Positions 44,808-53,903 of a stretch of 64,000 nt of DNA are shown here, one piece after another. The notes under the pieces were generated by a model. The model saw nothing but the letters and a program-made list of their open reading frames with translations. It searched no databases and was not told the origin of the DNA. Within the stretch, counting starts at the first letter, position 1. Each line of letters opens with the position of its first letter. Origin of the DNA: SG8-41 sp036555615 (GTDB taxonomy: Bacteria; Pseudomonadota; Gammaproteobacteria; Burkholderiales; SG8-41); the NCBI GenBank assembly GCA_036555615.1, contig DATBKZ010000101.1:90414-154413 (forward strand), in the 5' to 3' direction. A program made the translations under genes and the position numbers.

Positions 44808-47800
44808 CTAGGGCGATGTGACCGTGAACGCGTTACTCTTGCCGAGAAGGAAGTAGCCGTTGTTGGCAAACAGGCGCAGCTCGTAGGTGCCCGGCGCAAG
44901 CGAGGACGGGATCGTCAATGGCACACTGCCGCTCGCGGTCCCCGTGGTGTAGCGCCACGCGACGTAGTATGAGTTGGGTGCGCCCGGCGCGAAGACTCCA
45001 ATCCAGTCGCGGCTGGTCGGATTGCAGACGTTGCTCCATGTCGCCGTCACAGCACCACCCTTGGGCACACTCGCCGGGCTCGCGCTGAGATTGGCACCGC
45101 CGCTGCAAGCCGCGCCAACGGCAAAGGTATTGCTCGTCGCAAGCCTCGTGTAGCCGCCATTGGAGAACAAGCGCAGTTCATACGTGCCCTGCGCGAGCGA
45201 GGCCGGGAGCGCCAGAGAGATGCTGCCGCTTGCCGCGCCCGTGGTGTAACCCCAAGCCACGTAAGCGGTGTTGGCGGCTCCCGGCAGAAATACTCCAATC
45301 CAGTCCCGGCTGGTCGGTCCGCATAGTCCACTCCACATCGCCGTCACCGACCCGCCTGCCGGAAGGTTTGCCGGGCTTGCGCTGAGGCTGCCGCCCGTGC
45401 AGCCGGCAACGATCTGGAAACTATTGCTGACCGCCAGTCGCGTGACACTGTTGTTCGAAAACAGACGCAGCTCGTAGGTACCAGGAGCGACAGAATTCGG
45501 GATGGCGAACGGGACGTTGCCGCTTGCCGTTCCCGTGGTGTAACGGTAGGACAGATACCCCGAGTCGGGGGCACCCGGAACGTAGAGCCCGATCCAGTCG
45601 GCGACGGTTGGCGCGCAGACCGCGCTCCACGTGGCCGTCACGGACCCTCCCGCCGCAACGCTCGTCGGGCTTGCGCTGAGGGCACCGCCTGTGCAGCCGG
45701 GAACGACCGTAATGGTCGCGACCGCAAGACGCGAGTAGCCGCCGTTGGAGAACAGTCGCAGTTCATACGTGCCCGGGGCGAGCCAGGTCACGAGCGTGAA
45801 CGGCACGCTTCCGCTCGCCGCTCCCGAGATGTAGAGCCAGCCCAGGTAGTACGAAGTATCGGGCGCGCCGGGTTGATAGATCCCGATCCAGTCCCGCGTG
45901 GTAGGCGACGCGATGCCGCCCCAGCTTACCGTGATCGTGGCGCCCGGCGTGGCGCTCGTCGGATTGGCAGCAAGCGTGGCGGGCGGCACGACGACGCCCG
46001 TTACGACTTTCGATGCCGCACCACCGCCCGTGAAGTTGACGGTTCCCGAGACGGTGCCAACGGCAGTCGGGCTAAAGCGCACAGTAACCGTCTGGCTCTG
46101 GCCAGGGGACAGGCTGTAGGAGCCGCCCGATTGGATTGCAAAGGGCGCCGCGGTAGTCGCGCTGCCAACGAGTGTTCCGCTTCCGGCGTTCTGTACCGTG
46201 AACGTCCGGACTGAGAACGCGTTCGCGTTGACCGTGCCGAAGTCGAGCAACTCGGGCGTAACGCCGATCACGGGCGACGAAACCGTGACCGCCAGCTCGC
46301 TGCCATCCGGGAAGGTAAGCGTATAGCTTCCCGTGCTCGCGGGTGTCCATTGCCCCGAGTAGTTCCCGTCGCCCGCAGCCTGATCCACGCCAGCGCCGTC
46401 GTCGAGGAGGGTTACGGATTCGCTGCCGGGGCTGACCGTGACGACCACGTCCCCGTTCGGGACGGCGCAATTGATGTTCAGCACCGAAAGATTAAGAGGC
46501 GTGTCGACGTTGACCAGGACCGAATCCGCGATGGGAGTCAGCCGCGCGAGGACCGGCGAGTTCGTGCAGGTCAGCGCGCCGAACGCGTTGAGACGCTTTT
46601 GCGTGACCGTATTCTCCATCGCAGGGATGTTGTCGCCGCCGGCGAGAATGAGATTCCTGATCGCACGCCAGTCCCTGGTGGGGTCCGCCGCCTTGAGCAA
46701 TGCCGCGGTGCCCGTCACATGGGGCGTTGCCATGGAGGTGCCATTGAGCATCGTGTAGGTGTTGTTGAGCGTCGTGCTCAGGATCTCGGCTCCGGGGGCT
46801 CCGATATGCACTGTCCGCCTGCCGTAATTCGAGAAGGTGGCGCGCGCGTCGGTGCGAGTGCTCGCGGCAACACAAATGACGTTCGACAAGTTGTAGTTGC
46901 AGGGATAGAAGGGGGTTTGGTCGTTGTTGAGGCCGACGCCGAAGGCGTTGCCGTTGCCGGCGGCGGCAACGAAAAGAATCCCCGCCTCCTGGTGACCTTT
47001 GATCGCGTCGAACAACGCCTGCGAGAATCCACCACCGCCCCAGCTGTTGTTGGTCGCGACGATGTTGATCCCGCGCTCCTTCATCGTTCTGATGTACTCG
47101 AGACAGCCGATGGCGCCCGCCGTCGTGCCGCTGCCGCTGGCGGCAAGAAACTTGCAGGCCATCAGGTTGACGCTCCAGTTGATGCCCGCGACGCCACTGC
47201 CGTTGTTCCCGAGAGCACCTATCGTCCCCGCCACGTGGGAGCCGTGCCGGTTGTCGTCCATGGGATCGGAGTCATTGTTGGCCGTGTCGATCCCATAACA
47301 ATCGTCAATGCGGCCATTTCCGTCATCGTCAATGCCATTGGCGATGCAATCGGGGGTATTGCGAAACATGTTGGCCGACAGGTCCGGATGGTTGTAGTCG
47401 ATGCCGGTGTCGATTACCGCGACGACCACGCCGCTGCTGCCGGTGGCGATGTCCCAGGCACCGAGCGCATCGATATCCGCACCGGGCGTGCCGCTCGACT
47501 GGCCGGTGTTGTGAAGGCCCCAGAGCTCCCCGAAGCGCGTGTCGTCGGGGATGGCGGTCGTATGAACGACGTAGTTGGGCTCGGCGTACAAAACGTCGGG
47601 ATCCCCCCGGTATTGCTCCAGCGCTTCGGCCAATGAAACATTCGGCGGCAAACGATGGTGCTCGAGGCCCTCGATGACTCGAAAGGCGCGCAGGCGTGTT
47701 CCCGCGACCCGGGAAAGAGTTCTGTTCTTGTTGAGCGCGGAAACCGAGCCGCGGAACCTAACGAGGATTTCGCCGGACGCGTGAGGCGCCAGAGGAAGCG

Positions 47801-48104
47801 GATTTGCGGAGCCCGACCCGATGCCACGCGGCGCGCCATTCGATGCAACGCCTTGACCCCGAGCGCCACCCGCCGCAATGCCAGCGCCTAGAGCGCCGCC
47901 CGAAGCAACGCCACTGCCCGGAAGGGTACCCGAATCCGCGCCACCCCGCGGAACCACACCGGATGCAACGCCGCCTTTCGAATCCGCGGCCGGCGCGGCT
48001 CCGCCACCCTTCGTGCTGTCACCGCCCTCACCGCCGCAAGCCACCAGCAGCAGCAACGCCAGCGCAGACAGTCCGCGCGCGACTCCCAGATAGGTGGTTC
48101 GCAT
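44808..48104 (-). CDS. Outer-membrane-type lipoprotein subtilisin-like (S8) protease with four C-terminal repeats
   Basis: A 1098-residue protein. Lipobox LVAC (Cys23); Gly/Ala/Ser-rich linker (~24-105); an S8 propeptide-like domain (~108-185, ending LYAEPNYVV); peptidase S8 core (~195-510) with catalytic Asp232 (VIDTGID), His287 (RHGSHVAGT), Asn352/353 (TNNSWGGG) and Ser457 (NGTSMATP). A beta-sandwich (~515-610) and a choice-of-anchor/HYDIN-like domain (~612-704) follow. Four ~95-residue repeats with DWIGxxxPGAP and GTYELRLFSN motifs end the protein (~706-1096). It is probably surface-tethered and self-activating; no secretion partner is adjacent. Confidence 0.9.
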   Translation of the reverse strand: MRTTYLGVARGLSALALLLLVACGGEGGDSTKGGGAAPAADSKGGVASGVVPRGGADSGTLPGSGVASGGALGAGIAAGGARGQGVASNGAPRGIGSGSANPLPLAPHASGEILVRFRGSVSALNKNRTLSRVAGTRLRAFRVIEGLEHHRLPPNVSLAEALEQYRGDPDVLYAEPNYVVHTTAIPDDTRFGELWGLHNTGQSSGTPGADIDALGAWDIATGSSGVVVAVIDTGIDYNHPDLSANMFRNTPDCIANGIDDDGNGRIDDCYGIDTANNDSDPMDDNRHGSHVAGTIGALGNNGSGVAGINWSVNLMACKFLAASGSGTTAGAIGCLEYIRTMKERGINIVATNNSWGGGGFSQALFDAIKGHQEAGILFVAAAGNGNAFGVGLNNDQTPFYPCNYNLSNVICVAASTRTDARATFSNYGRRTVHIGAPGAEILSTTLNNTYTMLNGTSMATPHVTGTAALLKAADPTRDWRAIRNLILAGGDNIPAMENTVTQKRLNAFGALTCTNSPVLARLTPIADSVLVNVDTPLNLSVLNINCAVPNGDVVVTVSPGSESVTLLDDGAGVDQAAGDGNYSGQWTPASTGSYTLTFPDGSELAVTVSSPVIGVTPELLDFGTVNANAFSVRTFTVQNAGSGTLVGSATTAAPFAIQSGGSYSLSPGQSQTVTVRFSPTAVGTVSGTVNFTGGGAASKVVTGVVVPPATLAANPTSATPGATITVSWGGIASPTTRDWIGIYQPGAPDTSYYLGWLYISGAASGSVPFTLVTWLAPGTYELRLFSNGGYSRLAVATITVVPGCTGGALSASPTSVAAGGSVTATWSAVCAPTVADWIGLYVPGAPDSGYLSYRYTTGTASGNVPFAIPNSVAPGTYELRLFSNNSVTRLAVSNSFQIVAGCTGGSLSASPANLPAGGSVTAMWSGLCGPTSRDWIGVFLPGAANTAYVAWGYTTGAASGSISLALPASLAQGTYELRLFSNGGYTRLATSNTFAVGAACSGGANLSASPASVPKGGAVTATWSNVCNPTSRDWIGVFAPGAPNSYYVAWRYTTGTASGSVPLTIPSSLAPGTYELRLFANNGYFLLGKSNAFTVTSP
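44817..45989 (-). repeat. Four tandem ~280-bp intragenic repeats in the protease
   Basis: Each unit encodes the pattern LSASPxxxxxGGSVTATW...TSRDWIGVFxPGAP...YVAW.YTTGTASGSVP...LAPGTYELRLFSNxGYxRLAxSN. The unit boundaries are approximately residues 706-800, 807-899, 906-998 and 1005-1096. Units 3 and 4 are the most alike. They resemble cell-adhesion or ligand-binding beta-sandwich modules. Confidence 0.85.
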
Positions 48105-48259
48105 GGCAATAGCTCCCCGGAGCGTCGGTGCTGCCGTCCCGCTCCTATCGCCCAGTGCCGGTCTTGGAGCCAGTTCTAGAAATGGGCCTGTTCCAGCGTC
48201 TTATACCCCTACACCATTGCACGACGCAAATCTAACAAATTGGCAGGTTTACGCCCGGG

Positions 48260-48278
48260 TTGTCACGATTCGTGACAA
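48260..48278. promoter_or_regulatory. 19-base perfect palindrome upstream of protease
   Basis: TTGTCACGA and TCGTGACAA flank a single central T. It lies about 155 bases upstream of the protease start, within the 201-base gap after the prodomain-like gene. It looks like a dimeric repressor or activator site; the factor is unknown. Confidence 0.45.
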
Positions 48279-48305
48279 ATGTCCCAGGACCAGTATGACA
48301 GCCGG

Positions 48306-48686
48306 TTATCGCGCGCCCCCGCCGCCCTGGGTCTGGTAGAGGAGGTTCGGTTCGACCGCCCTGATGTAAACGTTCCCGGCCCGGAGCTTCTCTATCGCCG
48401 CCGGCCCCGGGTCCTCGGTAAGGGCCATCAGGAATACATTAGGCGCAATTTCCTTGAGACTCTTGATCCCGAATCGCCCGTAGAGATCGGTTATCGCCTG
48501 AACTCTGGCAGGCGTGGCAACAGTGACCAGATACTCGCCCGGCACTCTTGATTGCTGCGAGGCAGCGGTCGCCGGCGTCGTGTGTGGATCAGCGGGCGAG
48601 CTGCCGCAGGCGTGCCCCGCGGCGGCGCCGGCCACGGCCAGAGCAAAGGTAACAACGCGCCGCAATCGTCCCGCGCAAATGGTCAC
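48306..48686 (-). CDS. Small lipoprotein resembling a stand-alone subtilase propeptide
   Basis: A 126-residue protein starting at GTG 48686, with a signal peptide and lipobox-like GHAC. The mature region VPGEYLVTVATPARVQ...VYIRAVEPNLLYQTQ is laid out like the propeptide of the neighbouring protease (GEILVRFRG...VLYAEPNYVV). I9-type prodomains act as intramolecular chaperones and inhibitors, so this may be an inhibitor of the S8 protease encoded next door. A longer open frame (to 48782) has no advantage. The homology is inferred by eye, so moderate confidence. Confidence 0.65.
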   Translation of the reverse strand: MTICAGRLRRVVTFALAVAGAAAGHACGSSPADPHTTPATAASQQSRVPGEYLVTVATPARVQAITDLYGRFGIKSLKEIAPNVFLMALTEDPGPAAIEKLRAGNVYIRAVEPNLLYQTQGGGGAR

Positions 48687-49267
48687 TGGGTCCAAATTCG
48701 GCAGATCTGCAAGTCCTCGGACGCATCTCGCGCAAACGTCCGGATCATATTGTCCTTGCCCGAAGTCTCCCCGTCGCCGCACGTGAACACAGGCTCCAGC
48801 ACAAACATCAGTGACGCGAAGTCGAGCATGTCAGCGTGCCGGTTTTCGCCGTGCTCACGCCAGGCGCGCAACGCCTCGGCAAGAAAATCCTCTTCACGAA
48901 GGTCGTGACCGCGACAGCGCTTTTCCGCGTGCGCGCGCAGCTCAGCGTTCCCGATGAAACGGACGTCGATGAAGATGCTGCAGACCCCCCGCCAGAAATC
49001 AGGGCGCACGCAGCTGTCAAGGGGCGTCTGCGGAATCGGCGTTCCCGCCGGCGCGGGGAGGCAAAAACCGCGCAATGCGATCGCCGCGACGTAGTGTGTC
49101 TCGACTTGCAGTTCGGGCCAGCCCGGAACCGGCTCGTCCTTCAGCGGAAGCGGATGAGCCAGGCTCTGCGCGCCAGACATCGAGACAAAAAGCAGGGCTC
49201 CGAGAAAGCCCTTGAGGTTCGTGGCTTTCCTCCGCCGCAAATAGTAGCCCGGCAACATTGACAACAT
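48683..49267 (-). CDS. Hypothetical exported protein
   Basis: About 194 residues. A membrane/signal segment (LKGFLGALLFVSMSGAQSLAHP) precedes a soluble Cys-containing domain (GFCLPAPAG, DSCVRPDFWRGVCSIFIDVRFIGN, FTCGDGETSGK). Its five or so cysteines suggest disulfides in the periplasm. I do not recognise the family. Start alternatives are ATG 49303, 49267 or 49258. It overlaps the small lipoprotein gene by four bases and is likely co-transcribed. Confidence 0.6.
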   Translation of the reverse strand: MLSMLPGYYLRRRKATNLKGFLGALLFVSMSGAQSLAHPLPLKDEPVPGWPELQVETHYVAAIALRGFCLPAPAGTPIPQTPLDSCVRPDFWRGVCSIFIDVRFIGNAELRAHAEKRCRGHDLREEDFLAEALRAWREHGENRHADMLDFASLMFVLEPVFTCGDGETSGKDNMIRTFARDASEDLQICRIWTQ

Positions 49268-49611
49268 GCTACACCGCCCCGATGAGCTGAGGCACGTCGA
49301 CATTCAGTTTGGTAACACCTTCCGGTCGAGGGACCGCCCGGCGCGCTGCTTGAAGCGTCACCCTGACTCGCTCCTCCCGCCCAGAACGTGGAGTGCCCTG
49401 CGCGGTTTCCATGGATGCCCGGGGCAAGGTTAATGCCTAGGGACGGGACGGGAAATACCAGGAGCATGGAATGAACTGAACCATCGTGCGTGGCGATGGG
49501 CTATTTCGCCCGGTCTTGACGTGCATCAACACGCGGCACAACCGGCAGTGTTACGGTTATTTTCGTTACCGCAAAGGAAGCTGTTTCCCGCCGCGACGAA
49601 AGGAGAACCCT
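49268..49611. other. Divergent intergenic region (hypothetical exported protein / CBS protein)
   Basis: A 344-base gap that should contain the promoters of both divergent genes. I see only the AAAGGAGAA ribosome site of the CBS gene near 49600 and no confident promoter pair or operator. Confidence 0.45.
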
Positions 49612-49998
49612 ATGCTGGTGCGTGAACTCATGAGCAAGCCGGCAATCACGATTCGTGCGAACCAGGATTACAAGACCGCGCTGGCGCTGATGCAGGAGAA
49701 ATCCCTCCACCATCTGCCGGTGGTGAACTCGGACGGCGAGCTCTCGGGGATGGCGGCGGAGCGCGATCTACTTATCGCGGCAACGCATTATCTCCAGTCG
49801 CCCGTTGAGGTCGGAGATGTCATGCACCGTGGTGTCACCGCCGTAACGCCGGAAACGACCGCGGCGAAGGCTGCCCGGCTCATGCTGAGCCAGAGAATCG
49901 GCAGCTTGCCAGTTGTCAACGCTGCCGGCGAGGTGGTCGGGATCGTTACCGAGACCGATGTCCTCAAGGCATTCGCCGAGTCGCCGCAGGCCTCCTGA
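49612..49998 (+). CDS. Two-CBS-domain protein
   Basis: A 128-residue protein made of two CBS domains (MLVRELMSKPAITIRANQDYKTAL... and VMHRGVTAVTPETTAAKAARLM...), each ending in the LPVV(N) core. CBS pairs bind adenosyl ligands (AMP, ATP, SAM) and regulate partners, as in stand-alone sensors. ATG 49612 with AAAGGAGAA upstream is preferred over a longer open frame. No effector is fused to it and no partner gene is clearly adjacent. Confidence 0.9.
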   Translation: MLVRELMSKPAITIRANQDYKTALALMQEKSLHHLPVVNSDGELSGMAAERDLLIAATHYLQSPVEVGDVMHRGVTAVTPETTAAKAARLMLSQRIGSLPVVNAAGEVVGIVTETDVLKAFAESPQAS

Positions 49999-50442
49999 CA
50001 CGCCCGAGCGACCGCACCCGCGCTGCTCCGTGAACGCCCGTTTGTGACAAACGTTGCGCCCGGGATCGGAGGACGGGAGGGTTGTCCTATCGAAAACCTG
50101 CGGATTGGCTCATTGACTGGACGGCGGACTGGCTCGATTCTTATGCCACGGGGACCCACTCAAGGCGCAACCAGGTACCCATGACTCGCAGGTGTACCAG
50201 CGCGCGGAATGGGGCGCGGAGCGGTGGATAGGCCGGATCCGGTTTGATTCGCCTCCTTGCCGGCACGCCACCGCTCCCGCCTCGCCAGTACTACCCCCAA
50301 ACCCCTCAATCAGCCCTTCGGCATGATTGCCTGCATAGACCAGAGGTTGACGGTGCCAGGCGCGCGGCTGCCGGTGCACTGACGCCGAATGGCGTCGGGG
50401 GCGGATGCCGCCGCGGGCGCTCGCACCCCAAATACGATCCAG
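49999..50442. other. Intergenic region with a short palindrome, no gene
   Basis: Contains a 15-base palindrome CGTTTGTGACAAACG (50039-50053) after the CBS gene, and otherwise no open frame with recognisable content. It may hold a 3' end structure of the CBS gene. Confidence 0.4.
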
Positions 50443-52425
50443 TCACGACACCTTGCGCCGCCGCTCCGCGAGGTGGACGGGGCCGGAGGATCGCAGCCCC
50501 TTGCGCATCAGTTCGGGAATCTCGTACGGGGCGCGAGCTTCGCTGAAGAGGTGGCCTTGCATCTCGTCGCATTCCTCGCCCGCGAGGAAGTGAAGCTGCG
50601 CCTGCGTTTCGACTCCTTCGGCCACGACCGTCAGCCGCAGGCTGTGCGCCATGTTGATGACCGCCTTGGTGATCGCCACGCTGTCGCGGTCGCCTGGCAG
50701 GTCCTCGACGAACGAGCGGTCCAGTTTCACGCTGTCGATCGGCAGGCGCTTGATGTACGCGAGCGATGAATAGCCCGTGCCGAAATCGTCGATCGACACA
50801 TAGGTGCCCATCCTCTTGAGCTGCCGCAGCATGGCCACCGTCTGCTCGGAGTTGCTCATCGCCATGCTTTCCGTGATCTCGAGCTCCAGGTCCGTCGCGT
50901 CCAGTCCGGATTCCTTCAGCGCGGCAACGATGTCCCGCGGCAGGGTCTCCACGGCGAACTGACGGGGCGAAAGGTTGACCGCGACGCGCAGCCCCCGCAG
51001 CCCCTGCTTCTGCCACGTCCGGTTCTGGACGCAGGCGGTCTTCAGCGCCCACGCGCCGATCGGCAGTATGAGGCCGCTCTCCTCCGCCAGCGGGATGAAG
51101 CGGCCGGGCGCGATCCACCCCAACTCAGGATGCTGCCAGCGGAGCAGCGCTTCCGTCCCGGTGATGTGTCCGCTGATGATGTCCACCTTGGGCTGATAGA
51201 GCAGCGTGAATTCGTCGCGCTCAAGCGCGCGCCGCAGACCCGACTCCAGCGACAGGCGCTCGACCGAATGGTTGTCGAACTGGCTCGAGTAGAACTGGTA
51301 GGTGTTCTTCCCCTTTTCCTTGGCGCGATACAGCGCAATGTCGGCGTTCTTCAGCAGCGCCCGCCCGTCCTGCGGGAAAACGCTGATGCCGATGCTCGCG
51401 GTGTGATGGAGCTCCTGTTCCTCCACGACGAACGGCCGGGAAATCGCGGCCAGTATTCTCTGCGACACACCGGCCGCCGCCGCGAGGTCGCCCAGGTCCT
51501 CCATGAGCACCACGAACTCGTCTCCCCCTTGGCGCGCCATCGTGTCGGTCTCGCGCAGGCAATCGGAAATCCGCTGTGCCGCCATCTGCAGCACGATGTC
51601 GCCCGCCTCATGGCCCAGCGTGTCGTTCACATTCTTGAACCGGTCGAGATCGATCAGGAGCACCGCCAGCTTCCTGTCGTAACGCTGCGCTGTCGCGAGG
51701 GCGTGGGCCAGCCGTTCATAGAACAGGGTGCGGTTGGGAAGCGAGGTCAGAGGGTCGTGGGTGGCGACGATGCGCAGCCGCTCGTCCGCCCGCCTGCGCT
51801 CCTCGATGTCGCGATAGACCAGGAAATAGACCAGCCCGAGCAGGGCCAGGCCGCAAAACGTCGCCACGTAGAACGACCCCAGTGAAAAACGGGAGCTTTT
51901 CTGCAGCTCGTCGGTCCGGCGCTCGAGGAGCCCCGTCTGCAACACGGCAATCTGATCGAACAGCTCGTCCATGCCGTCCAGCATCCGCTTGCCCTCCGGC
52001 GCCGTCATGGAACGCAGAGCGGCCGCCTTGTCACCTGCCCGAACCTGTCGGAGCGCGCGCTCGAACTGAGCCGACCGCGCGGAGATCAGGGACTGCAGCC
52101 GCTTGGTTTCGTCCGTTTCCGCCGCCTCGCCGACCCACAGCAGCAGTTCATCCATCTGGCTTTCCGCGGACTTCAGCCGCGCGAGAGAGCTCTCGAGGTA
52201 ATCCGTCTTCTCGGTGAGAACATAGTTGCGCTGTCCGGACTCGGAGCCCGCGACCGCGGACCGGATGCCCTTGAGAAGGTCGCGCGACTGCAGACCGTTC
52301 TGCACGGAGTGGGTCGCCCGGGTGAGCGTGACGTAGGACTGATAATCGATGAGGGCATTGGCGACCAGAATCGCGATGCCCACCCCGAACCCCCACACGA
52401 TCTTCCTAGGAACCGCGCGCTTCAT
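50443..52425 (-). CDS. Membrane GGDEF-EAL cyclic-di-GMP enzyme with CHASE3-like sensor
   Basis: A 660-residue protein. One membrane helix at the start (WGFGVGIAILVANALIDY), a CHASE3-like periplasmic domain (~35-180), a second helix (FYVATFCGLALLGLVYFLVY), a GGDEF domain with intact GGDEF (QGGDEFVV) and a c-di-GMP inhibitory I-site RETD five residues upstream, and an EAL domain with EALLRW and DDFGTGYSS. It may both make and degrade c-di-GMP; the net activity cannot be predicted. ATG 52425 is chosen because the longer open frame (from 52509) lacks a sensible N-terminus. Confidence 0.93.
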   Translation of the reverse strand: MKRAVPRKIVWGFGVGIAILVANALIDYQSYVTLTRATHSVQNGLQSRDLLKGIRSAVAGSESGQRNYVLTEKTDYLESSLARLKSAESQMDELLLWVGEAAETDETKRLQSLISARSAQFERALRQVRAGDKAAALRSMTAPEGKRMLDGMDELFDQIAVLQTGLLERRTDELQKSSRFSLGSFYVATFCGLALLGLVYFLVYRDIEERRRADERLRIVATHDPLTSLPNRTLFYERLAHALATAQRYDRKLAVLLIDLDRFKNVNDTLGHEAGDIVLQMAAQRISDCLRETDTMARQGGDEFVVLMEDLGDLAAAAGVSQRILAAISRPFVVEEQELHHTASIGISVFPQDGRALLKNADIALYRAKEKGKNTYQFYSSQFDNHSVERLSLESGLRRALERDEFTLLYQPKVDIISGHITGTEALLRWQHPELGWIAPGRFIPLAEESGLILPIGAWALKTACVQNRTWQKQGLRGLRVAVNLSPRQFAVETLPRDIVAALKESGLDATDLELEITESMAMSNSEQTVAMLRQLKRMGTYVSIDDFGTGYSSLAYIKRLPIDSVKLDRSFVEDLPGDRDSVAITKAVINMAHSLRLTVVAEGVETQAQLHFLAGEECDEMQGHLFSEARAPYEIPELMRKGLRSSGPVHLAERRRKVS

Positions 52426-53037
52426 TCCGTGCCCCGTGCTCCGAGCTGTATGAACGAGGTCAAACGCCGTTTCATTACTCGCGATCCCGATGAAAGGGAC
52501 CGGGCCCATTTACGCCGGCGCTTCTTCCCCGGGAGCGCTGAGAGCCGGGCGGCAGGGTGTGCCCGCGTTCGTCGCGGGACGTAGTTGTGCTGGCATGCTA
52601 ATCCGCCGGGACCGCCTTCGCAATGCAAAAGTCTCACTAATCGAAAACAAGCAGTGGCGTGCGCTGTCGAACACCGGTTCCCATTAATGTCGGTACCCCG
52701 ATTCGCGCCGATCCTCCCCCATAGTCAATGGGTTGTTTCTCCCATTGCATGAACGACTCATGTAGTTGCGCAACTATGTCTCCACTTCCCGACGTCGCGG
52801 CATTGATCGGTACCACCGTGAATTTGTCACAAAGAAGACCGCCGGTCGTGGCCGCCGCCCCCCTGCCGCGCCATAGGTGCCTTCGCCGGTTTCTTCGCCG
52901 CGCGTCGCAAGCGATCTTTCACAAGGAAGAGCACGAGCCTCCAGCCGCATTGAATTTCCCGCGCGTTGGCCTCACCATCCCTGACAGGCGCGATGCGCAG
53001 GGCTTCGCGCAATTTCAATCCTGAAGGGAGGGTCGCC
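52426..53037. other. Intergenic region without recognisable gene
   Basis: Small open frames exist on both strands but carry no motif or family-like composition. The region includes a TTTGTCACAAA palindrome (52823-52833) and the GAAGGGAGG ribosome site of the downstream cupin gene. It is probably a control region for the divergent GGDEF-EAL and cupin genes. Confidence 0.45.
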
Positions 53038-53544
53038 ATGACACTGCAAGTGAGGCGGATCGTCACGGGACATGACGCGAACGGCAAGGCGGTCGTCGCG
53101 AGTGACGAGCGGCTGACCGCGGTCTCGCGCAAGATTGGCAAGAACATTACGGGCTGCGAGATGTGGTCGATCAACTGCATGCCCGCAGACAACTCGCCGG
53201 AGGCCGGCGCGGCGCAGCGCGCGGGCTTCGTCAAGCGCCACAACTATGTCGGCAGCGGCCAGGGCGTGGCATTTCGCATCACCGAGTGGGCACCGGGCCA
53301 CGCGCGCTTCACGCACCGCACCGAAACCGTGGATTACGCGATCCTGCTCTCCGGCGAGATTGACCTCGAGCTCGAGAACAACGAGGTCGTACACCTGAAG
53401 CCCGGCGATGTCGTCATCCAGCGCGGCACAATCCACACCTGGGTAAACCGCGGCTCTGTCCCGGCGGTCACCGCCTTCATCCTGATAGACGCCAAGCCCG
53501 CAGAGGTCAACGGGGAGCTGCTCCGCTCCATCTTCCCCGCTTGA
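53038..53544 (+). CDS. Single-domain cupin protein
   Basis: A 168-residue cupin with conserved strands RTETVDYAILLSGEIDLELE and LKPGDVVIQRGTIHTWVNRG. The motif positions HRTETVDYAILLSG (HxxxxxE type) and GTIHTW contain the likely metal ligands. The N-terminal ~45 residues (KIGKNITGCEMWSIN) are extra. The start ATG 53038 has GAAGGGAGGG upstream. Relatives are annotated as small dioxygenase-like or transcription-factor cupins; the function here is unknown. Confidence 0.85.
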   Translation: MTLQVRRIVTGHDANGKAVVASDERLTAVSRKIGKNITGCEMWSINCMPADNSPEAGAAQRAGFVKRHNYVGSGQGVAFRITEWAPGHARFTHRTETVDYAILLSGEIDLELENNEVVHLKPGDVVIQRGTIHTWVNRGSVPAVTAFILIDAKPAEVNGELLRSIFPA

Positions 53545-53587
53545 TGCAACGCACTCGAGCCCCTTCCGGCTCGCCCGGTGGCGCCGG

Positions 53588-53893
53588 CTATCCTAGCCTG
53601 GCGATGATCTGATCCTTGATCTCGTCGTAGACCGACTGCGGAATGATCTTCCTCTGGACCAGCTCATCCTTTCTTGCGTAGGGCCGGCCCTTGATGATGG
53701 CTTTCGCCCGGGCTTCACCAATGCCTTTGATGGCAATCAGTTCATCCGCAGTGGCGCCGTTGATGTCGATCAGGCTCGACTTCGTTTGTGTGATGGAAGG
53801 CTTCGCGACAGGCTTCGTGTCTTGCTCGGCACTGCAACCGAGCACGACGAGGCCGAAGCCGAGGGTGAGCAAGACGACGAGAATGCGCTTCAT
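53588..53893 (-). CDS. ComEA-like helix-hairpin-helix lipoprotein
   Basis: A 101-residue lipoprotein (lipobox VLGC, Cys20) whose mature part is a helix-hairpin-helix repeat (LIDINGATADELIAIKGIGEARAKAII), a DNA-binding fold seen in the competence protein ComEA. It is therefore probably periplasmic and could contribute to DNA uptake. Ten bases separate it from the next small gene. Confidence 0.85.
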   Translation of the reverse strand: MKRILVVLLTLGFGLVVLGCSAEQDTKPVAKPSITQTKSSLIDINGATADELIAIKGIGEARAKAIIKGRPYARKDELVQRKIIPQSVYDEIKDQIIARLG

Positions 53894-53903
53894 CGACGAA
53901 AAC

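Noticed and set aside
44817..45989. Tandem repeats as a CRISPR array or insertion-sequence remnant
   Set aside because: They are in frame inside the protease gene and encode a regular protein repeat of ~95 residues.
50039..50053. Palindrome after the CBS gene as a Rho-independent terminator
   Set aside because: The arms are only seven bases with a one-base centre and no T run follows; it is better viewed as a possible protein-binding site.
52728..53024. 98-codon plus-strand open frame upstream of the cupin
   Set aside because: No motif, no ribosome site and atypical composition; probably chance.
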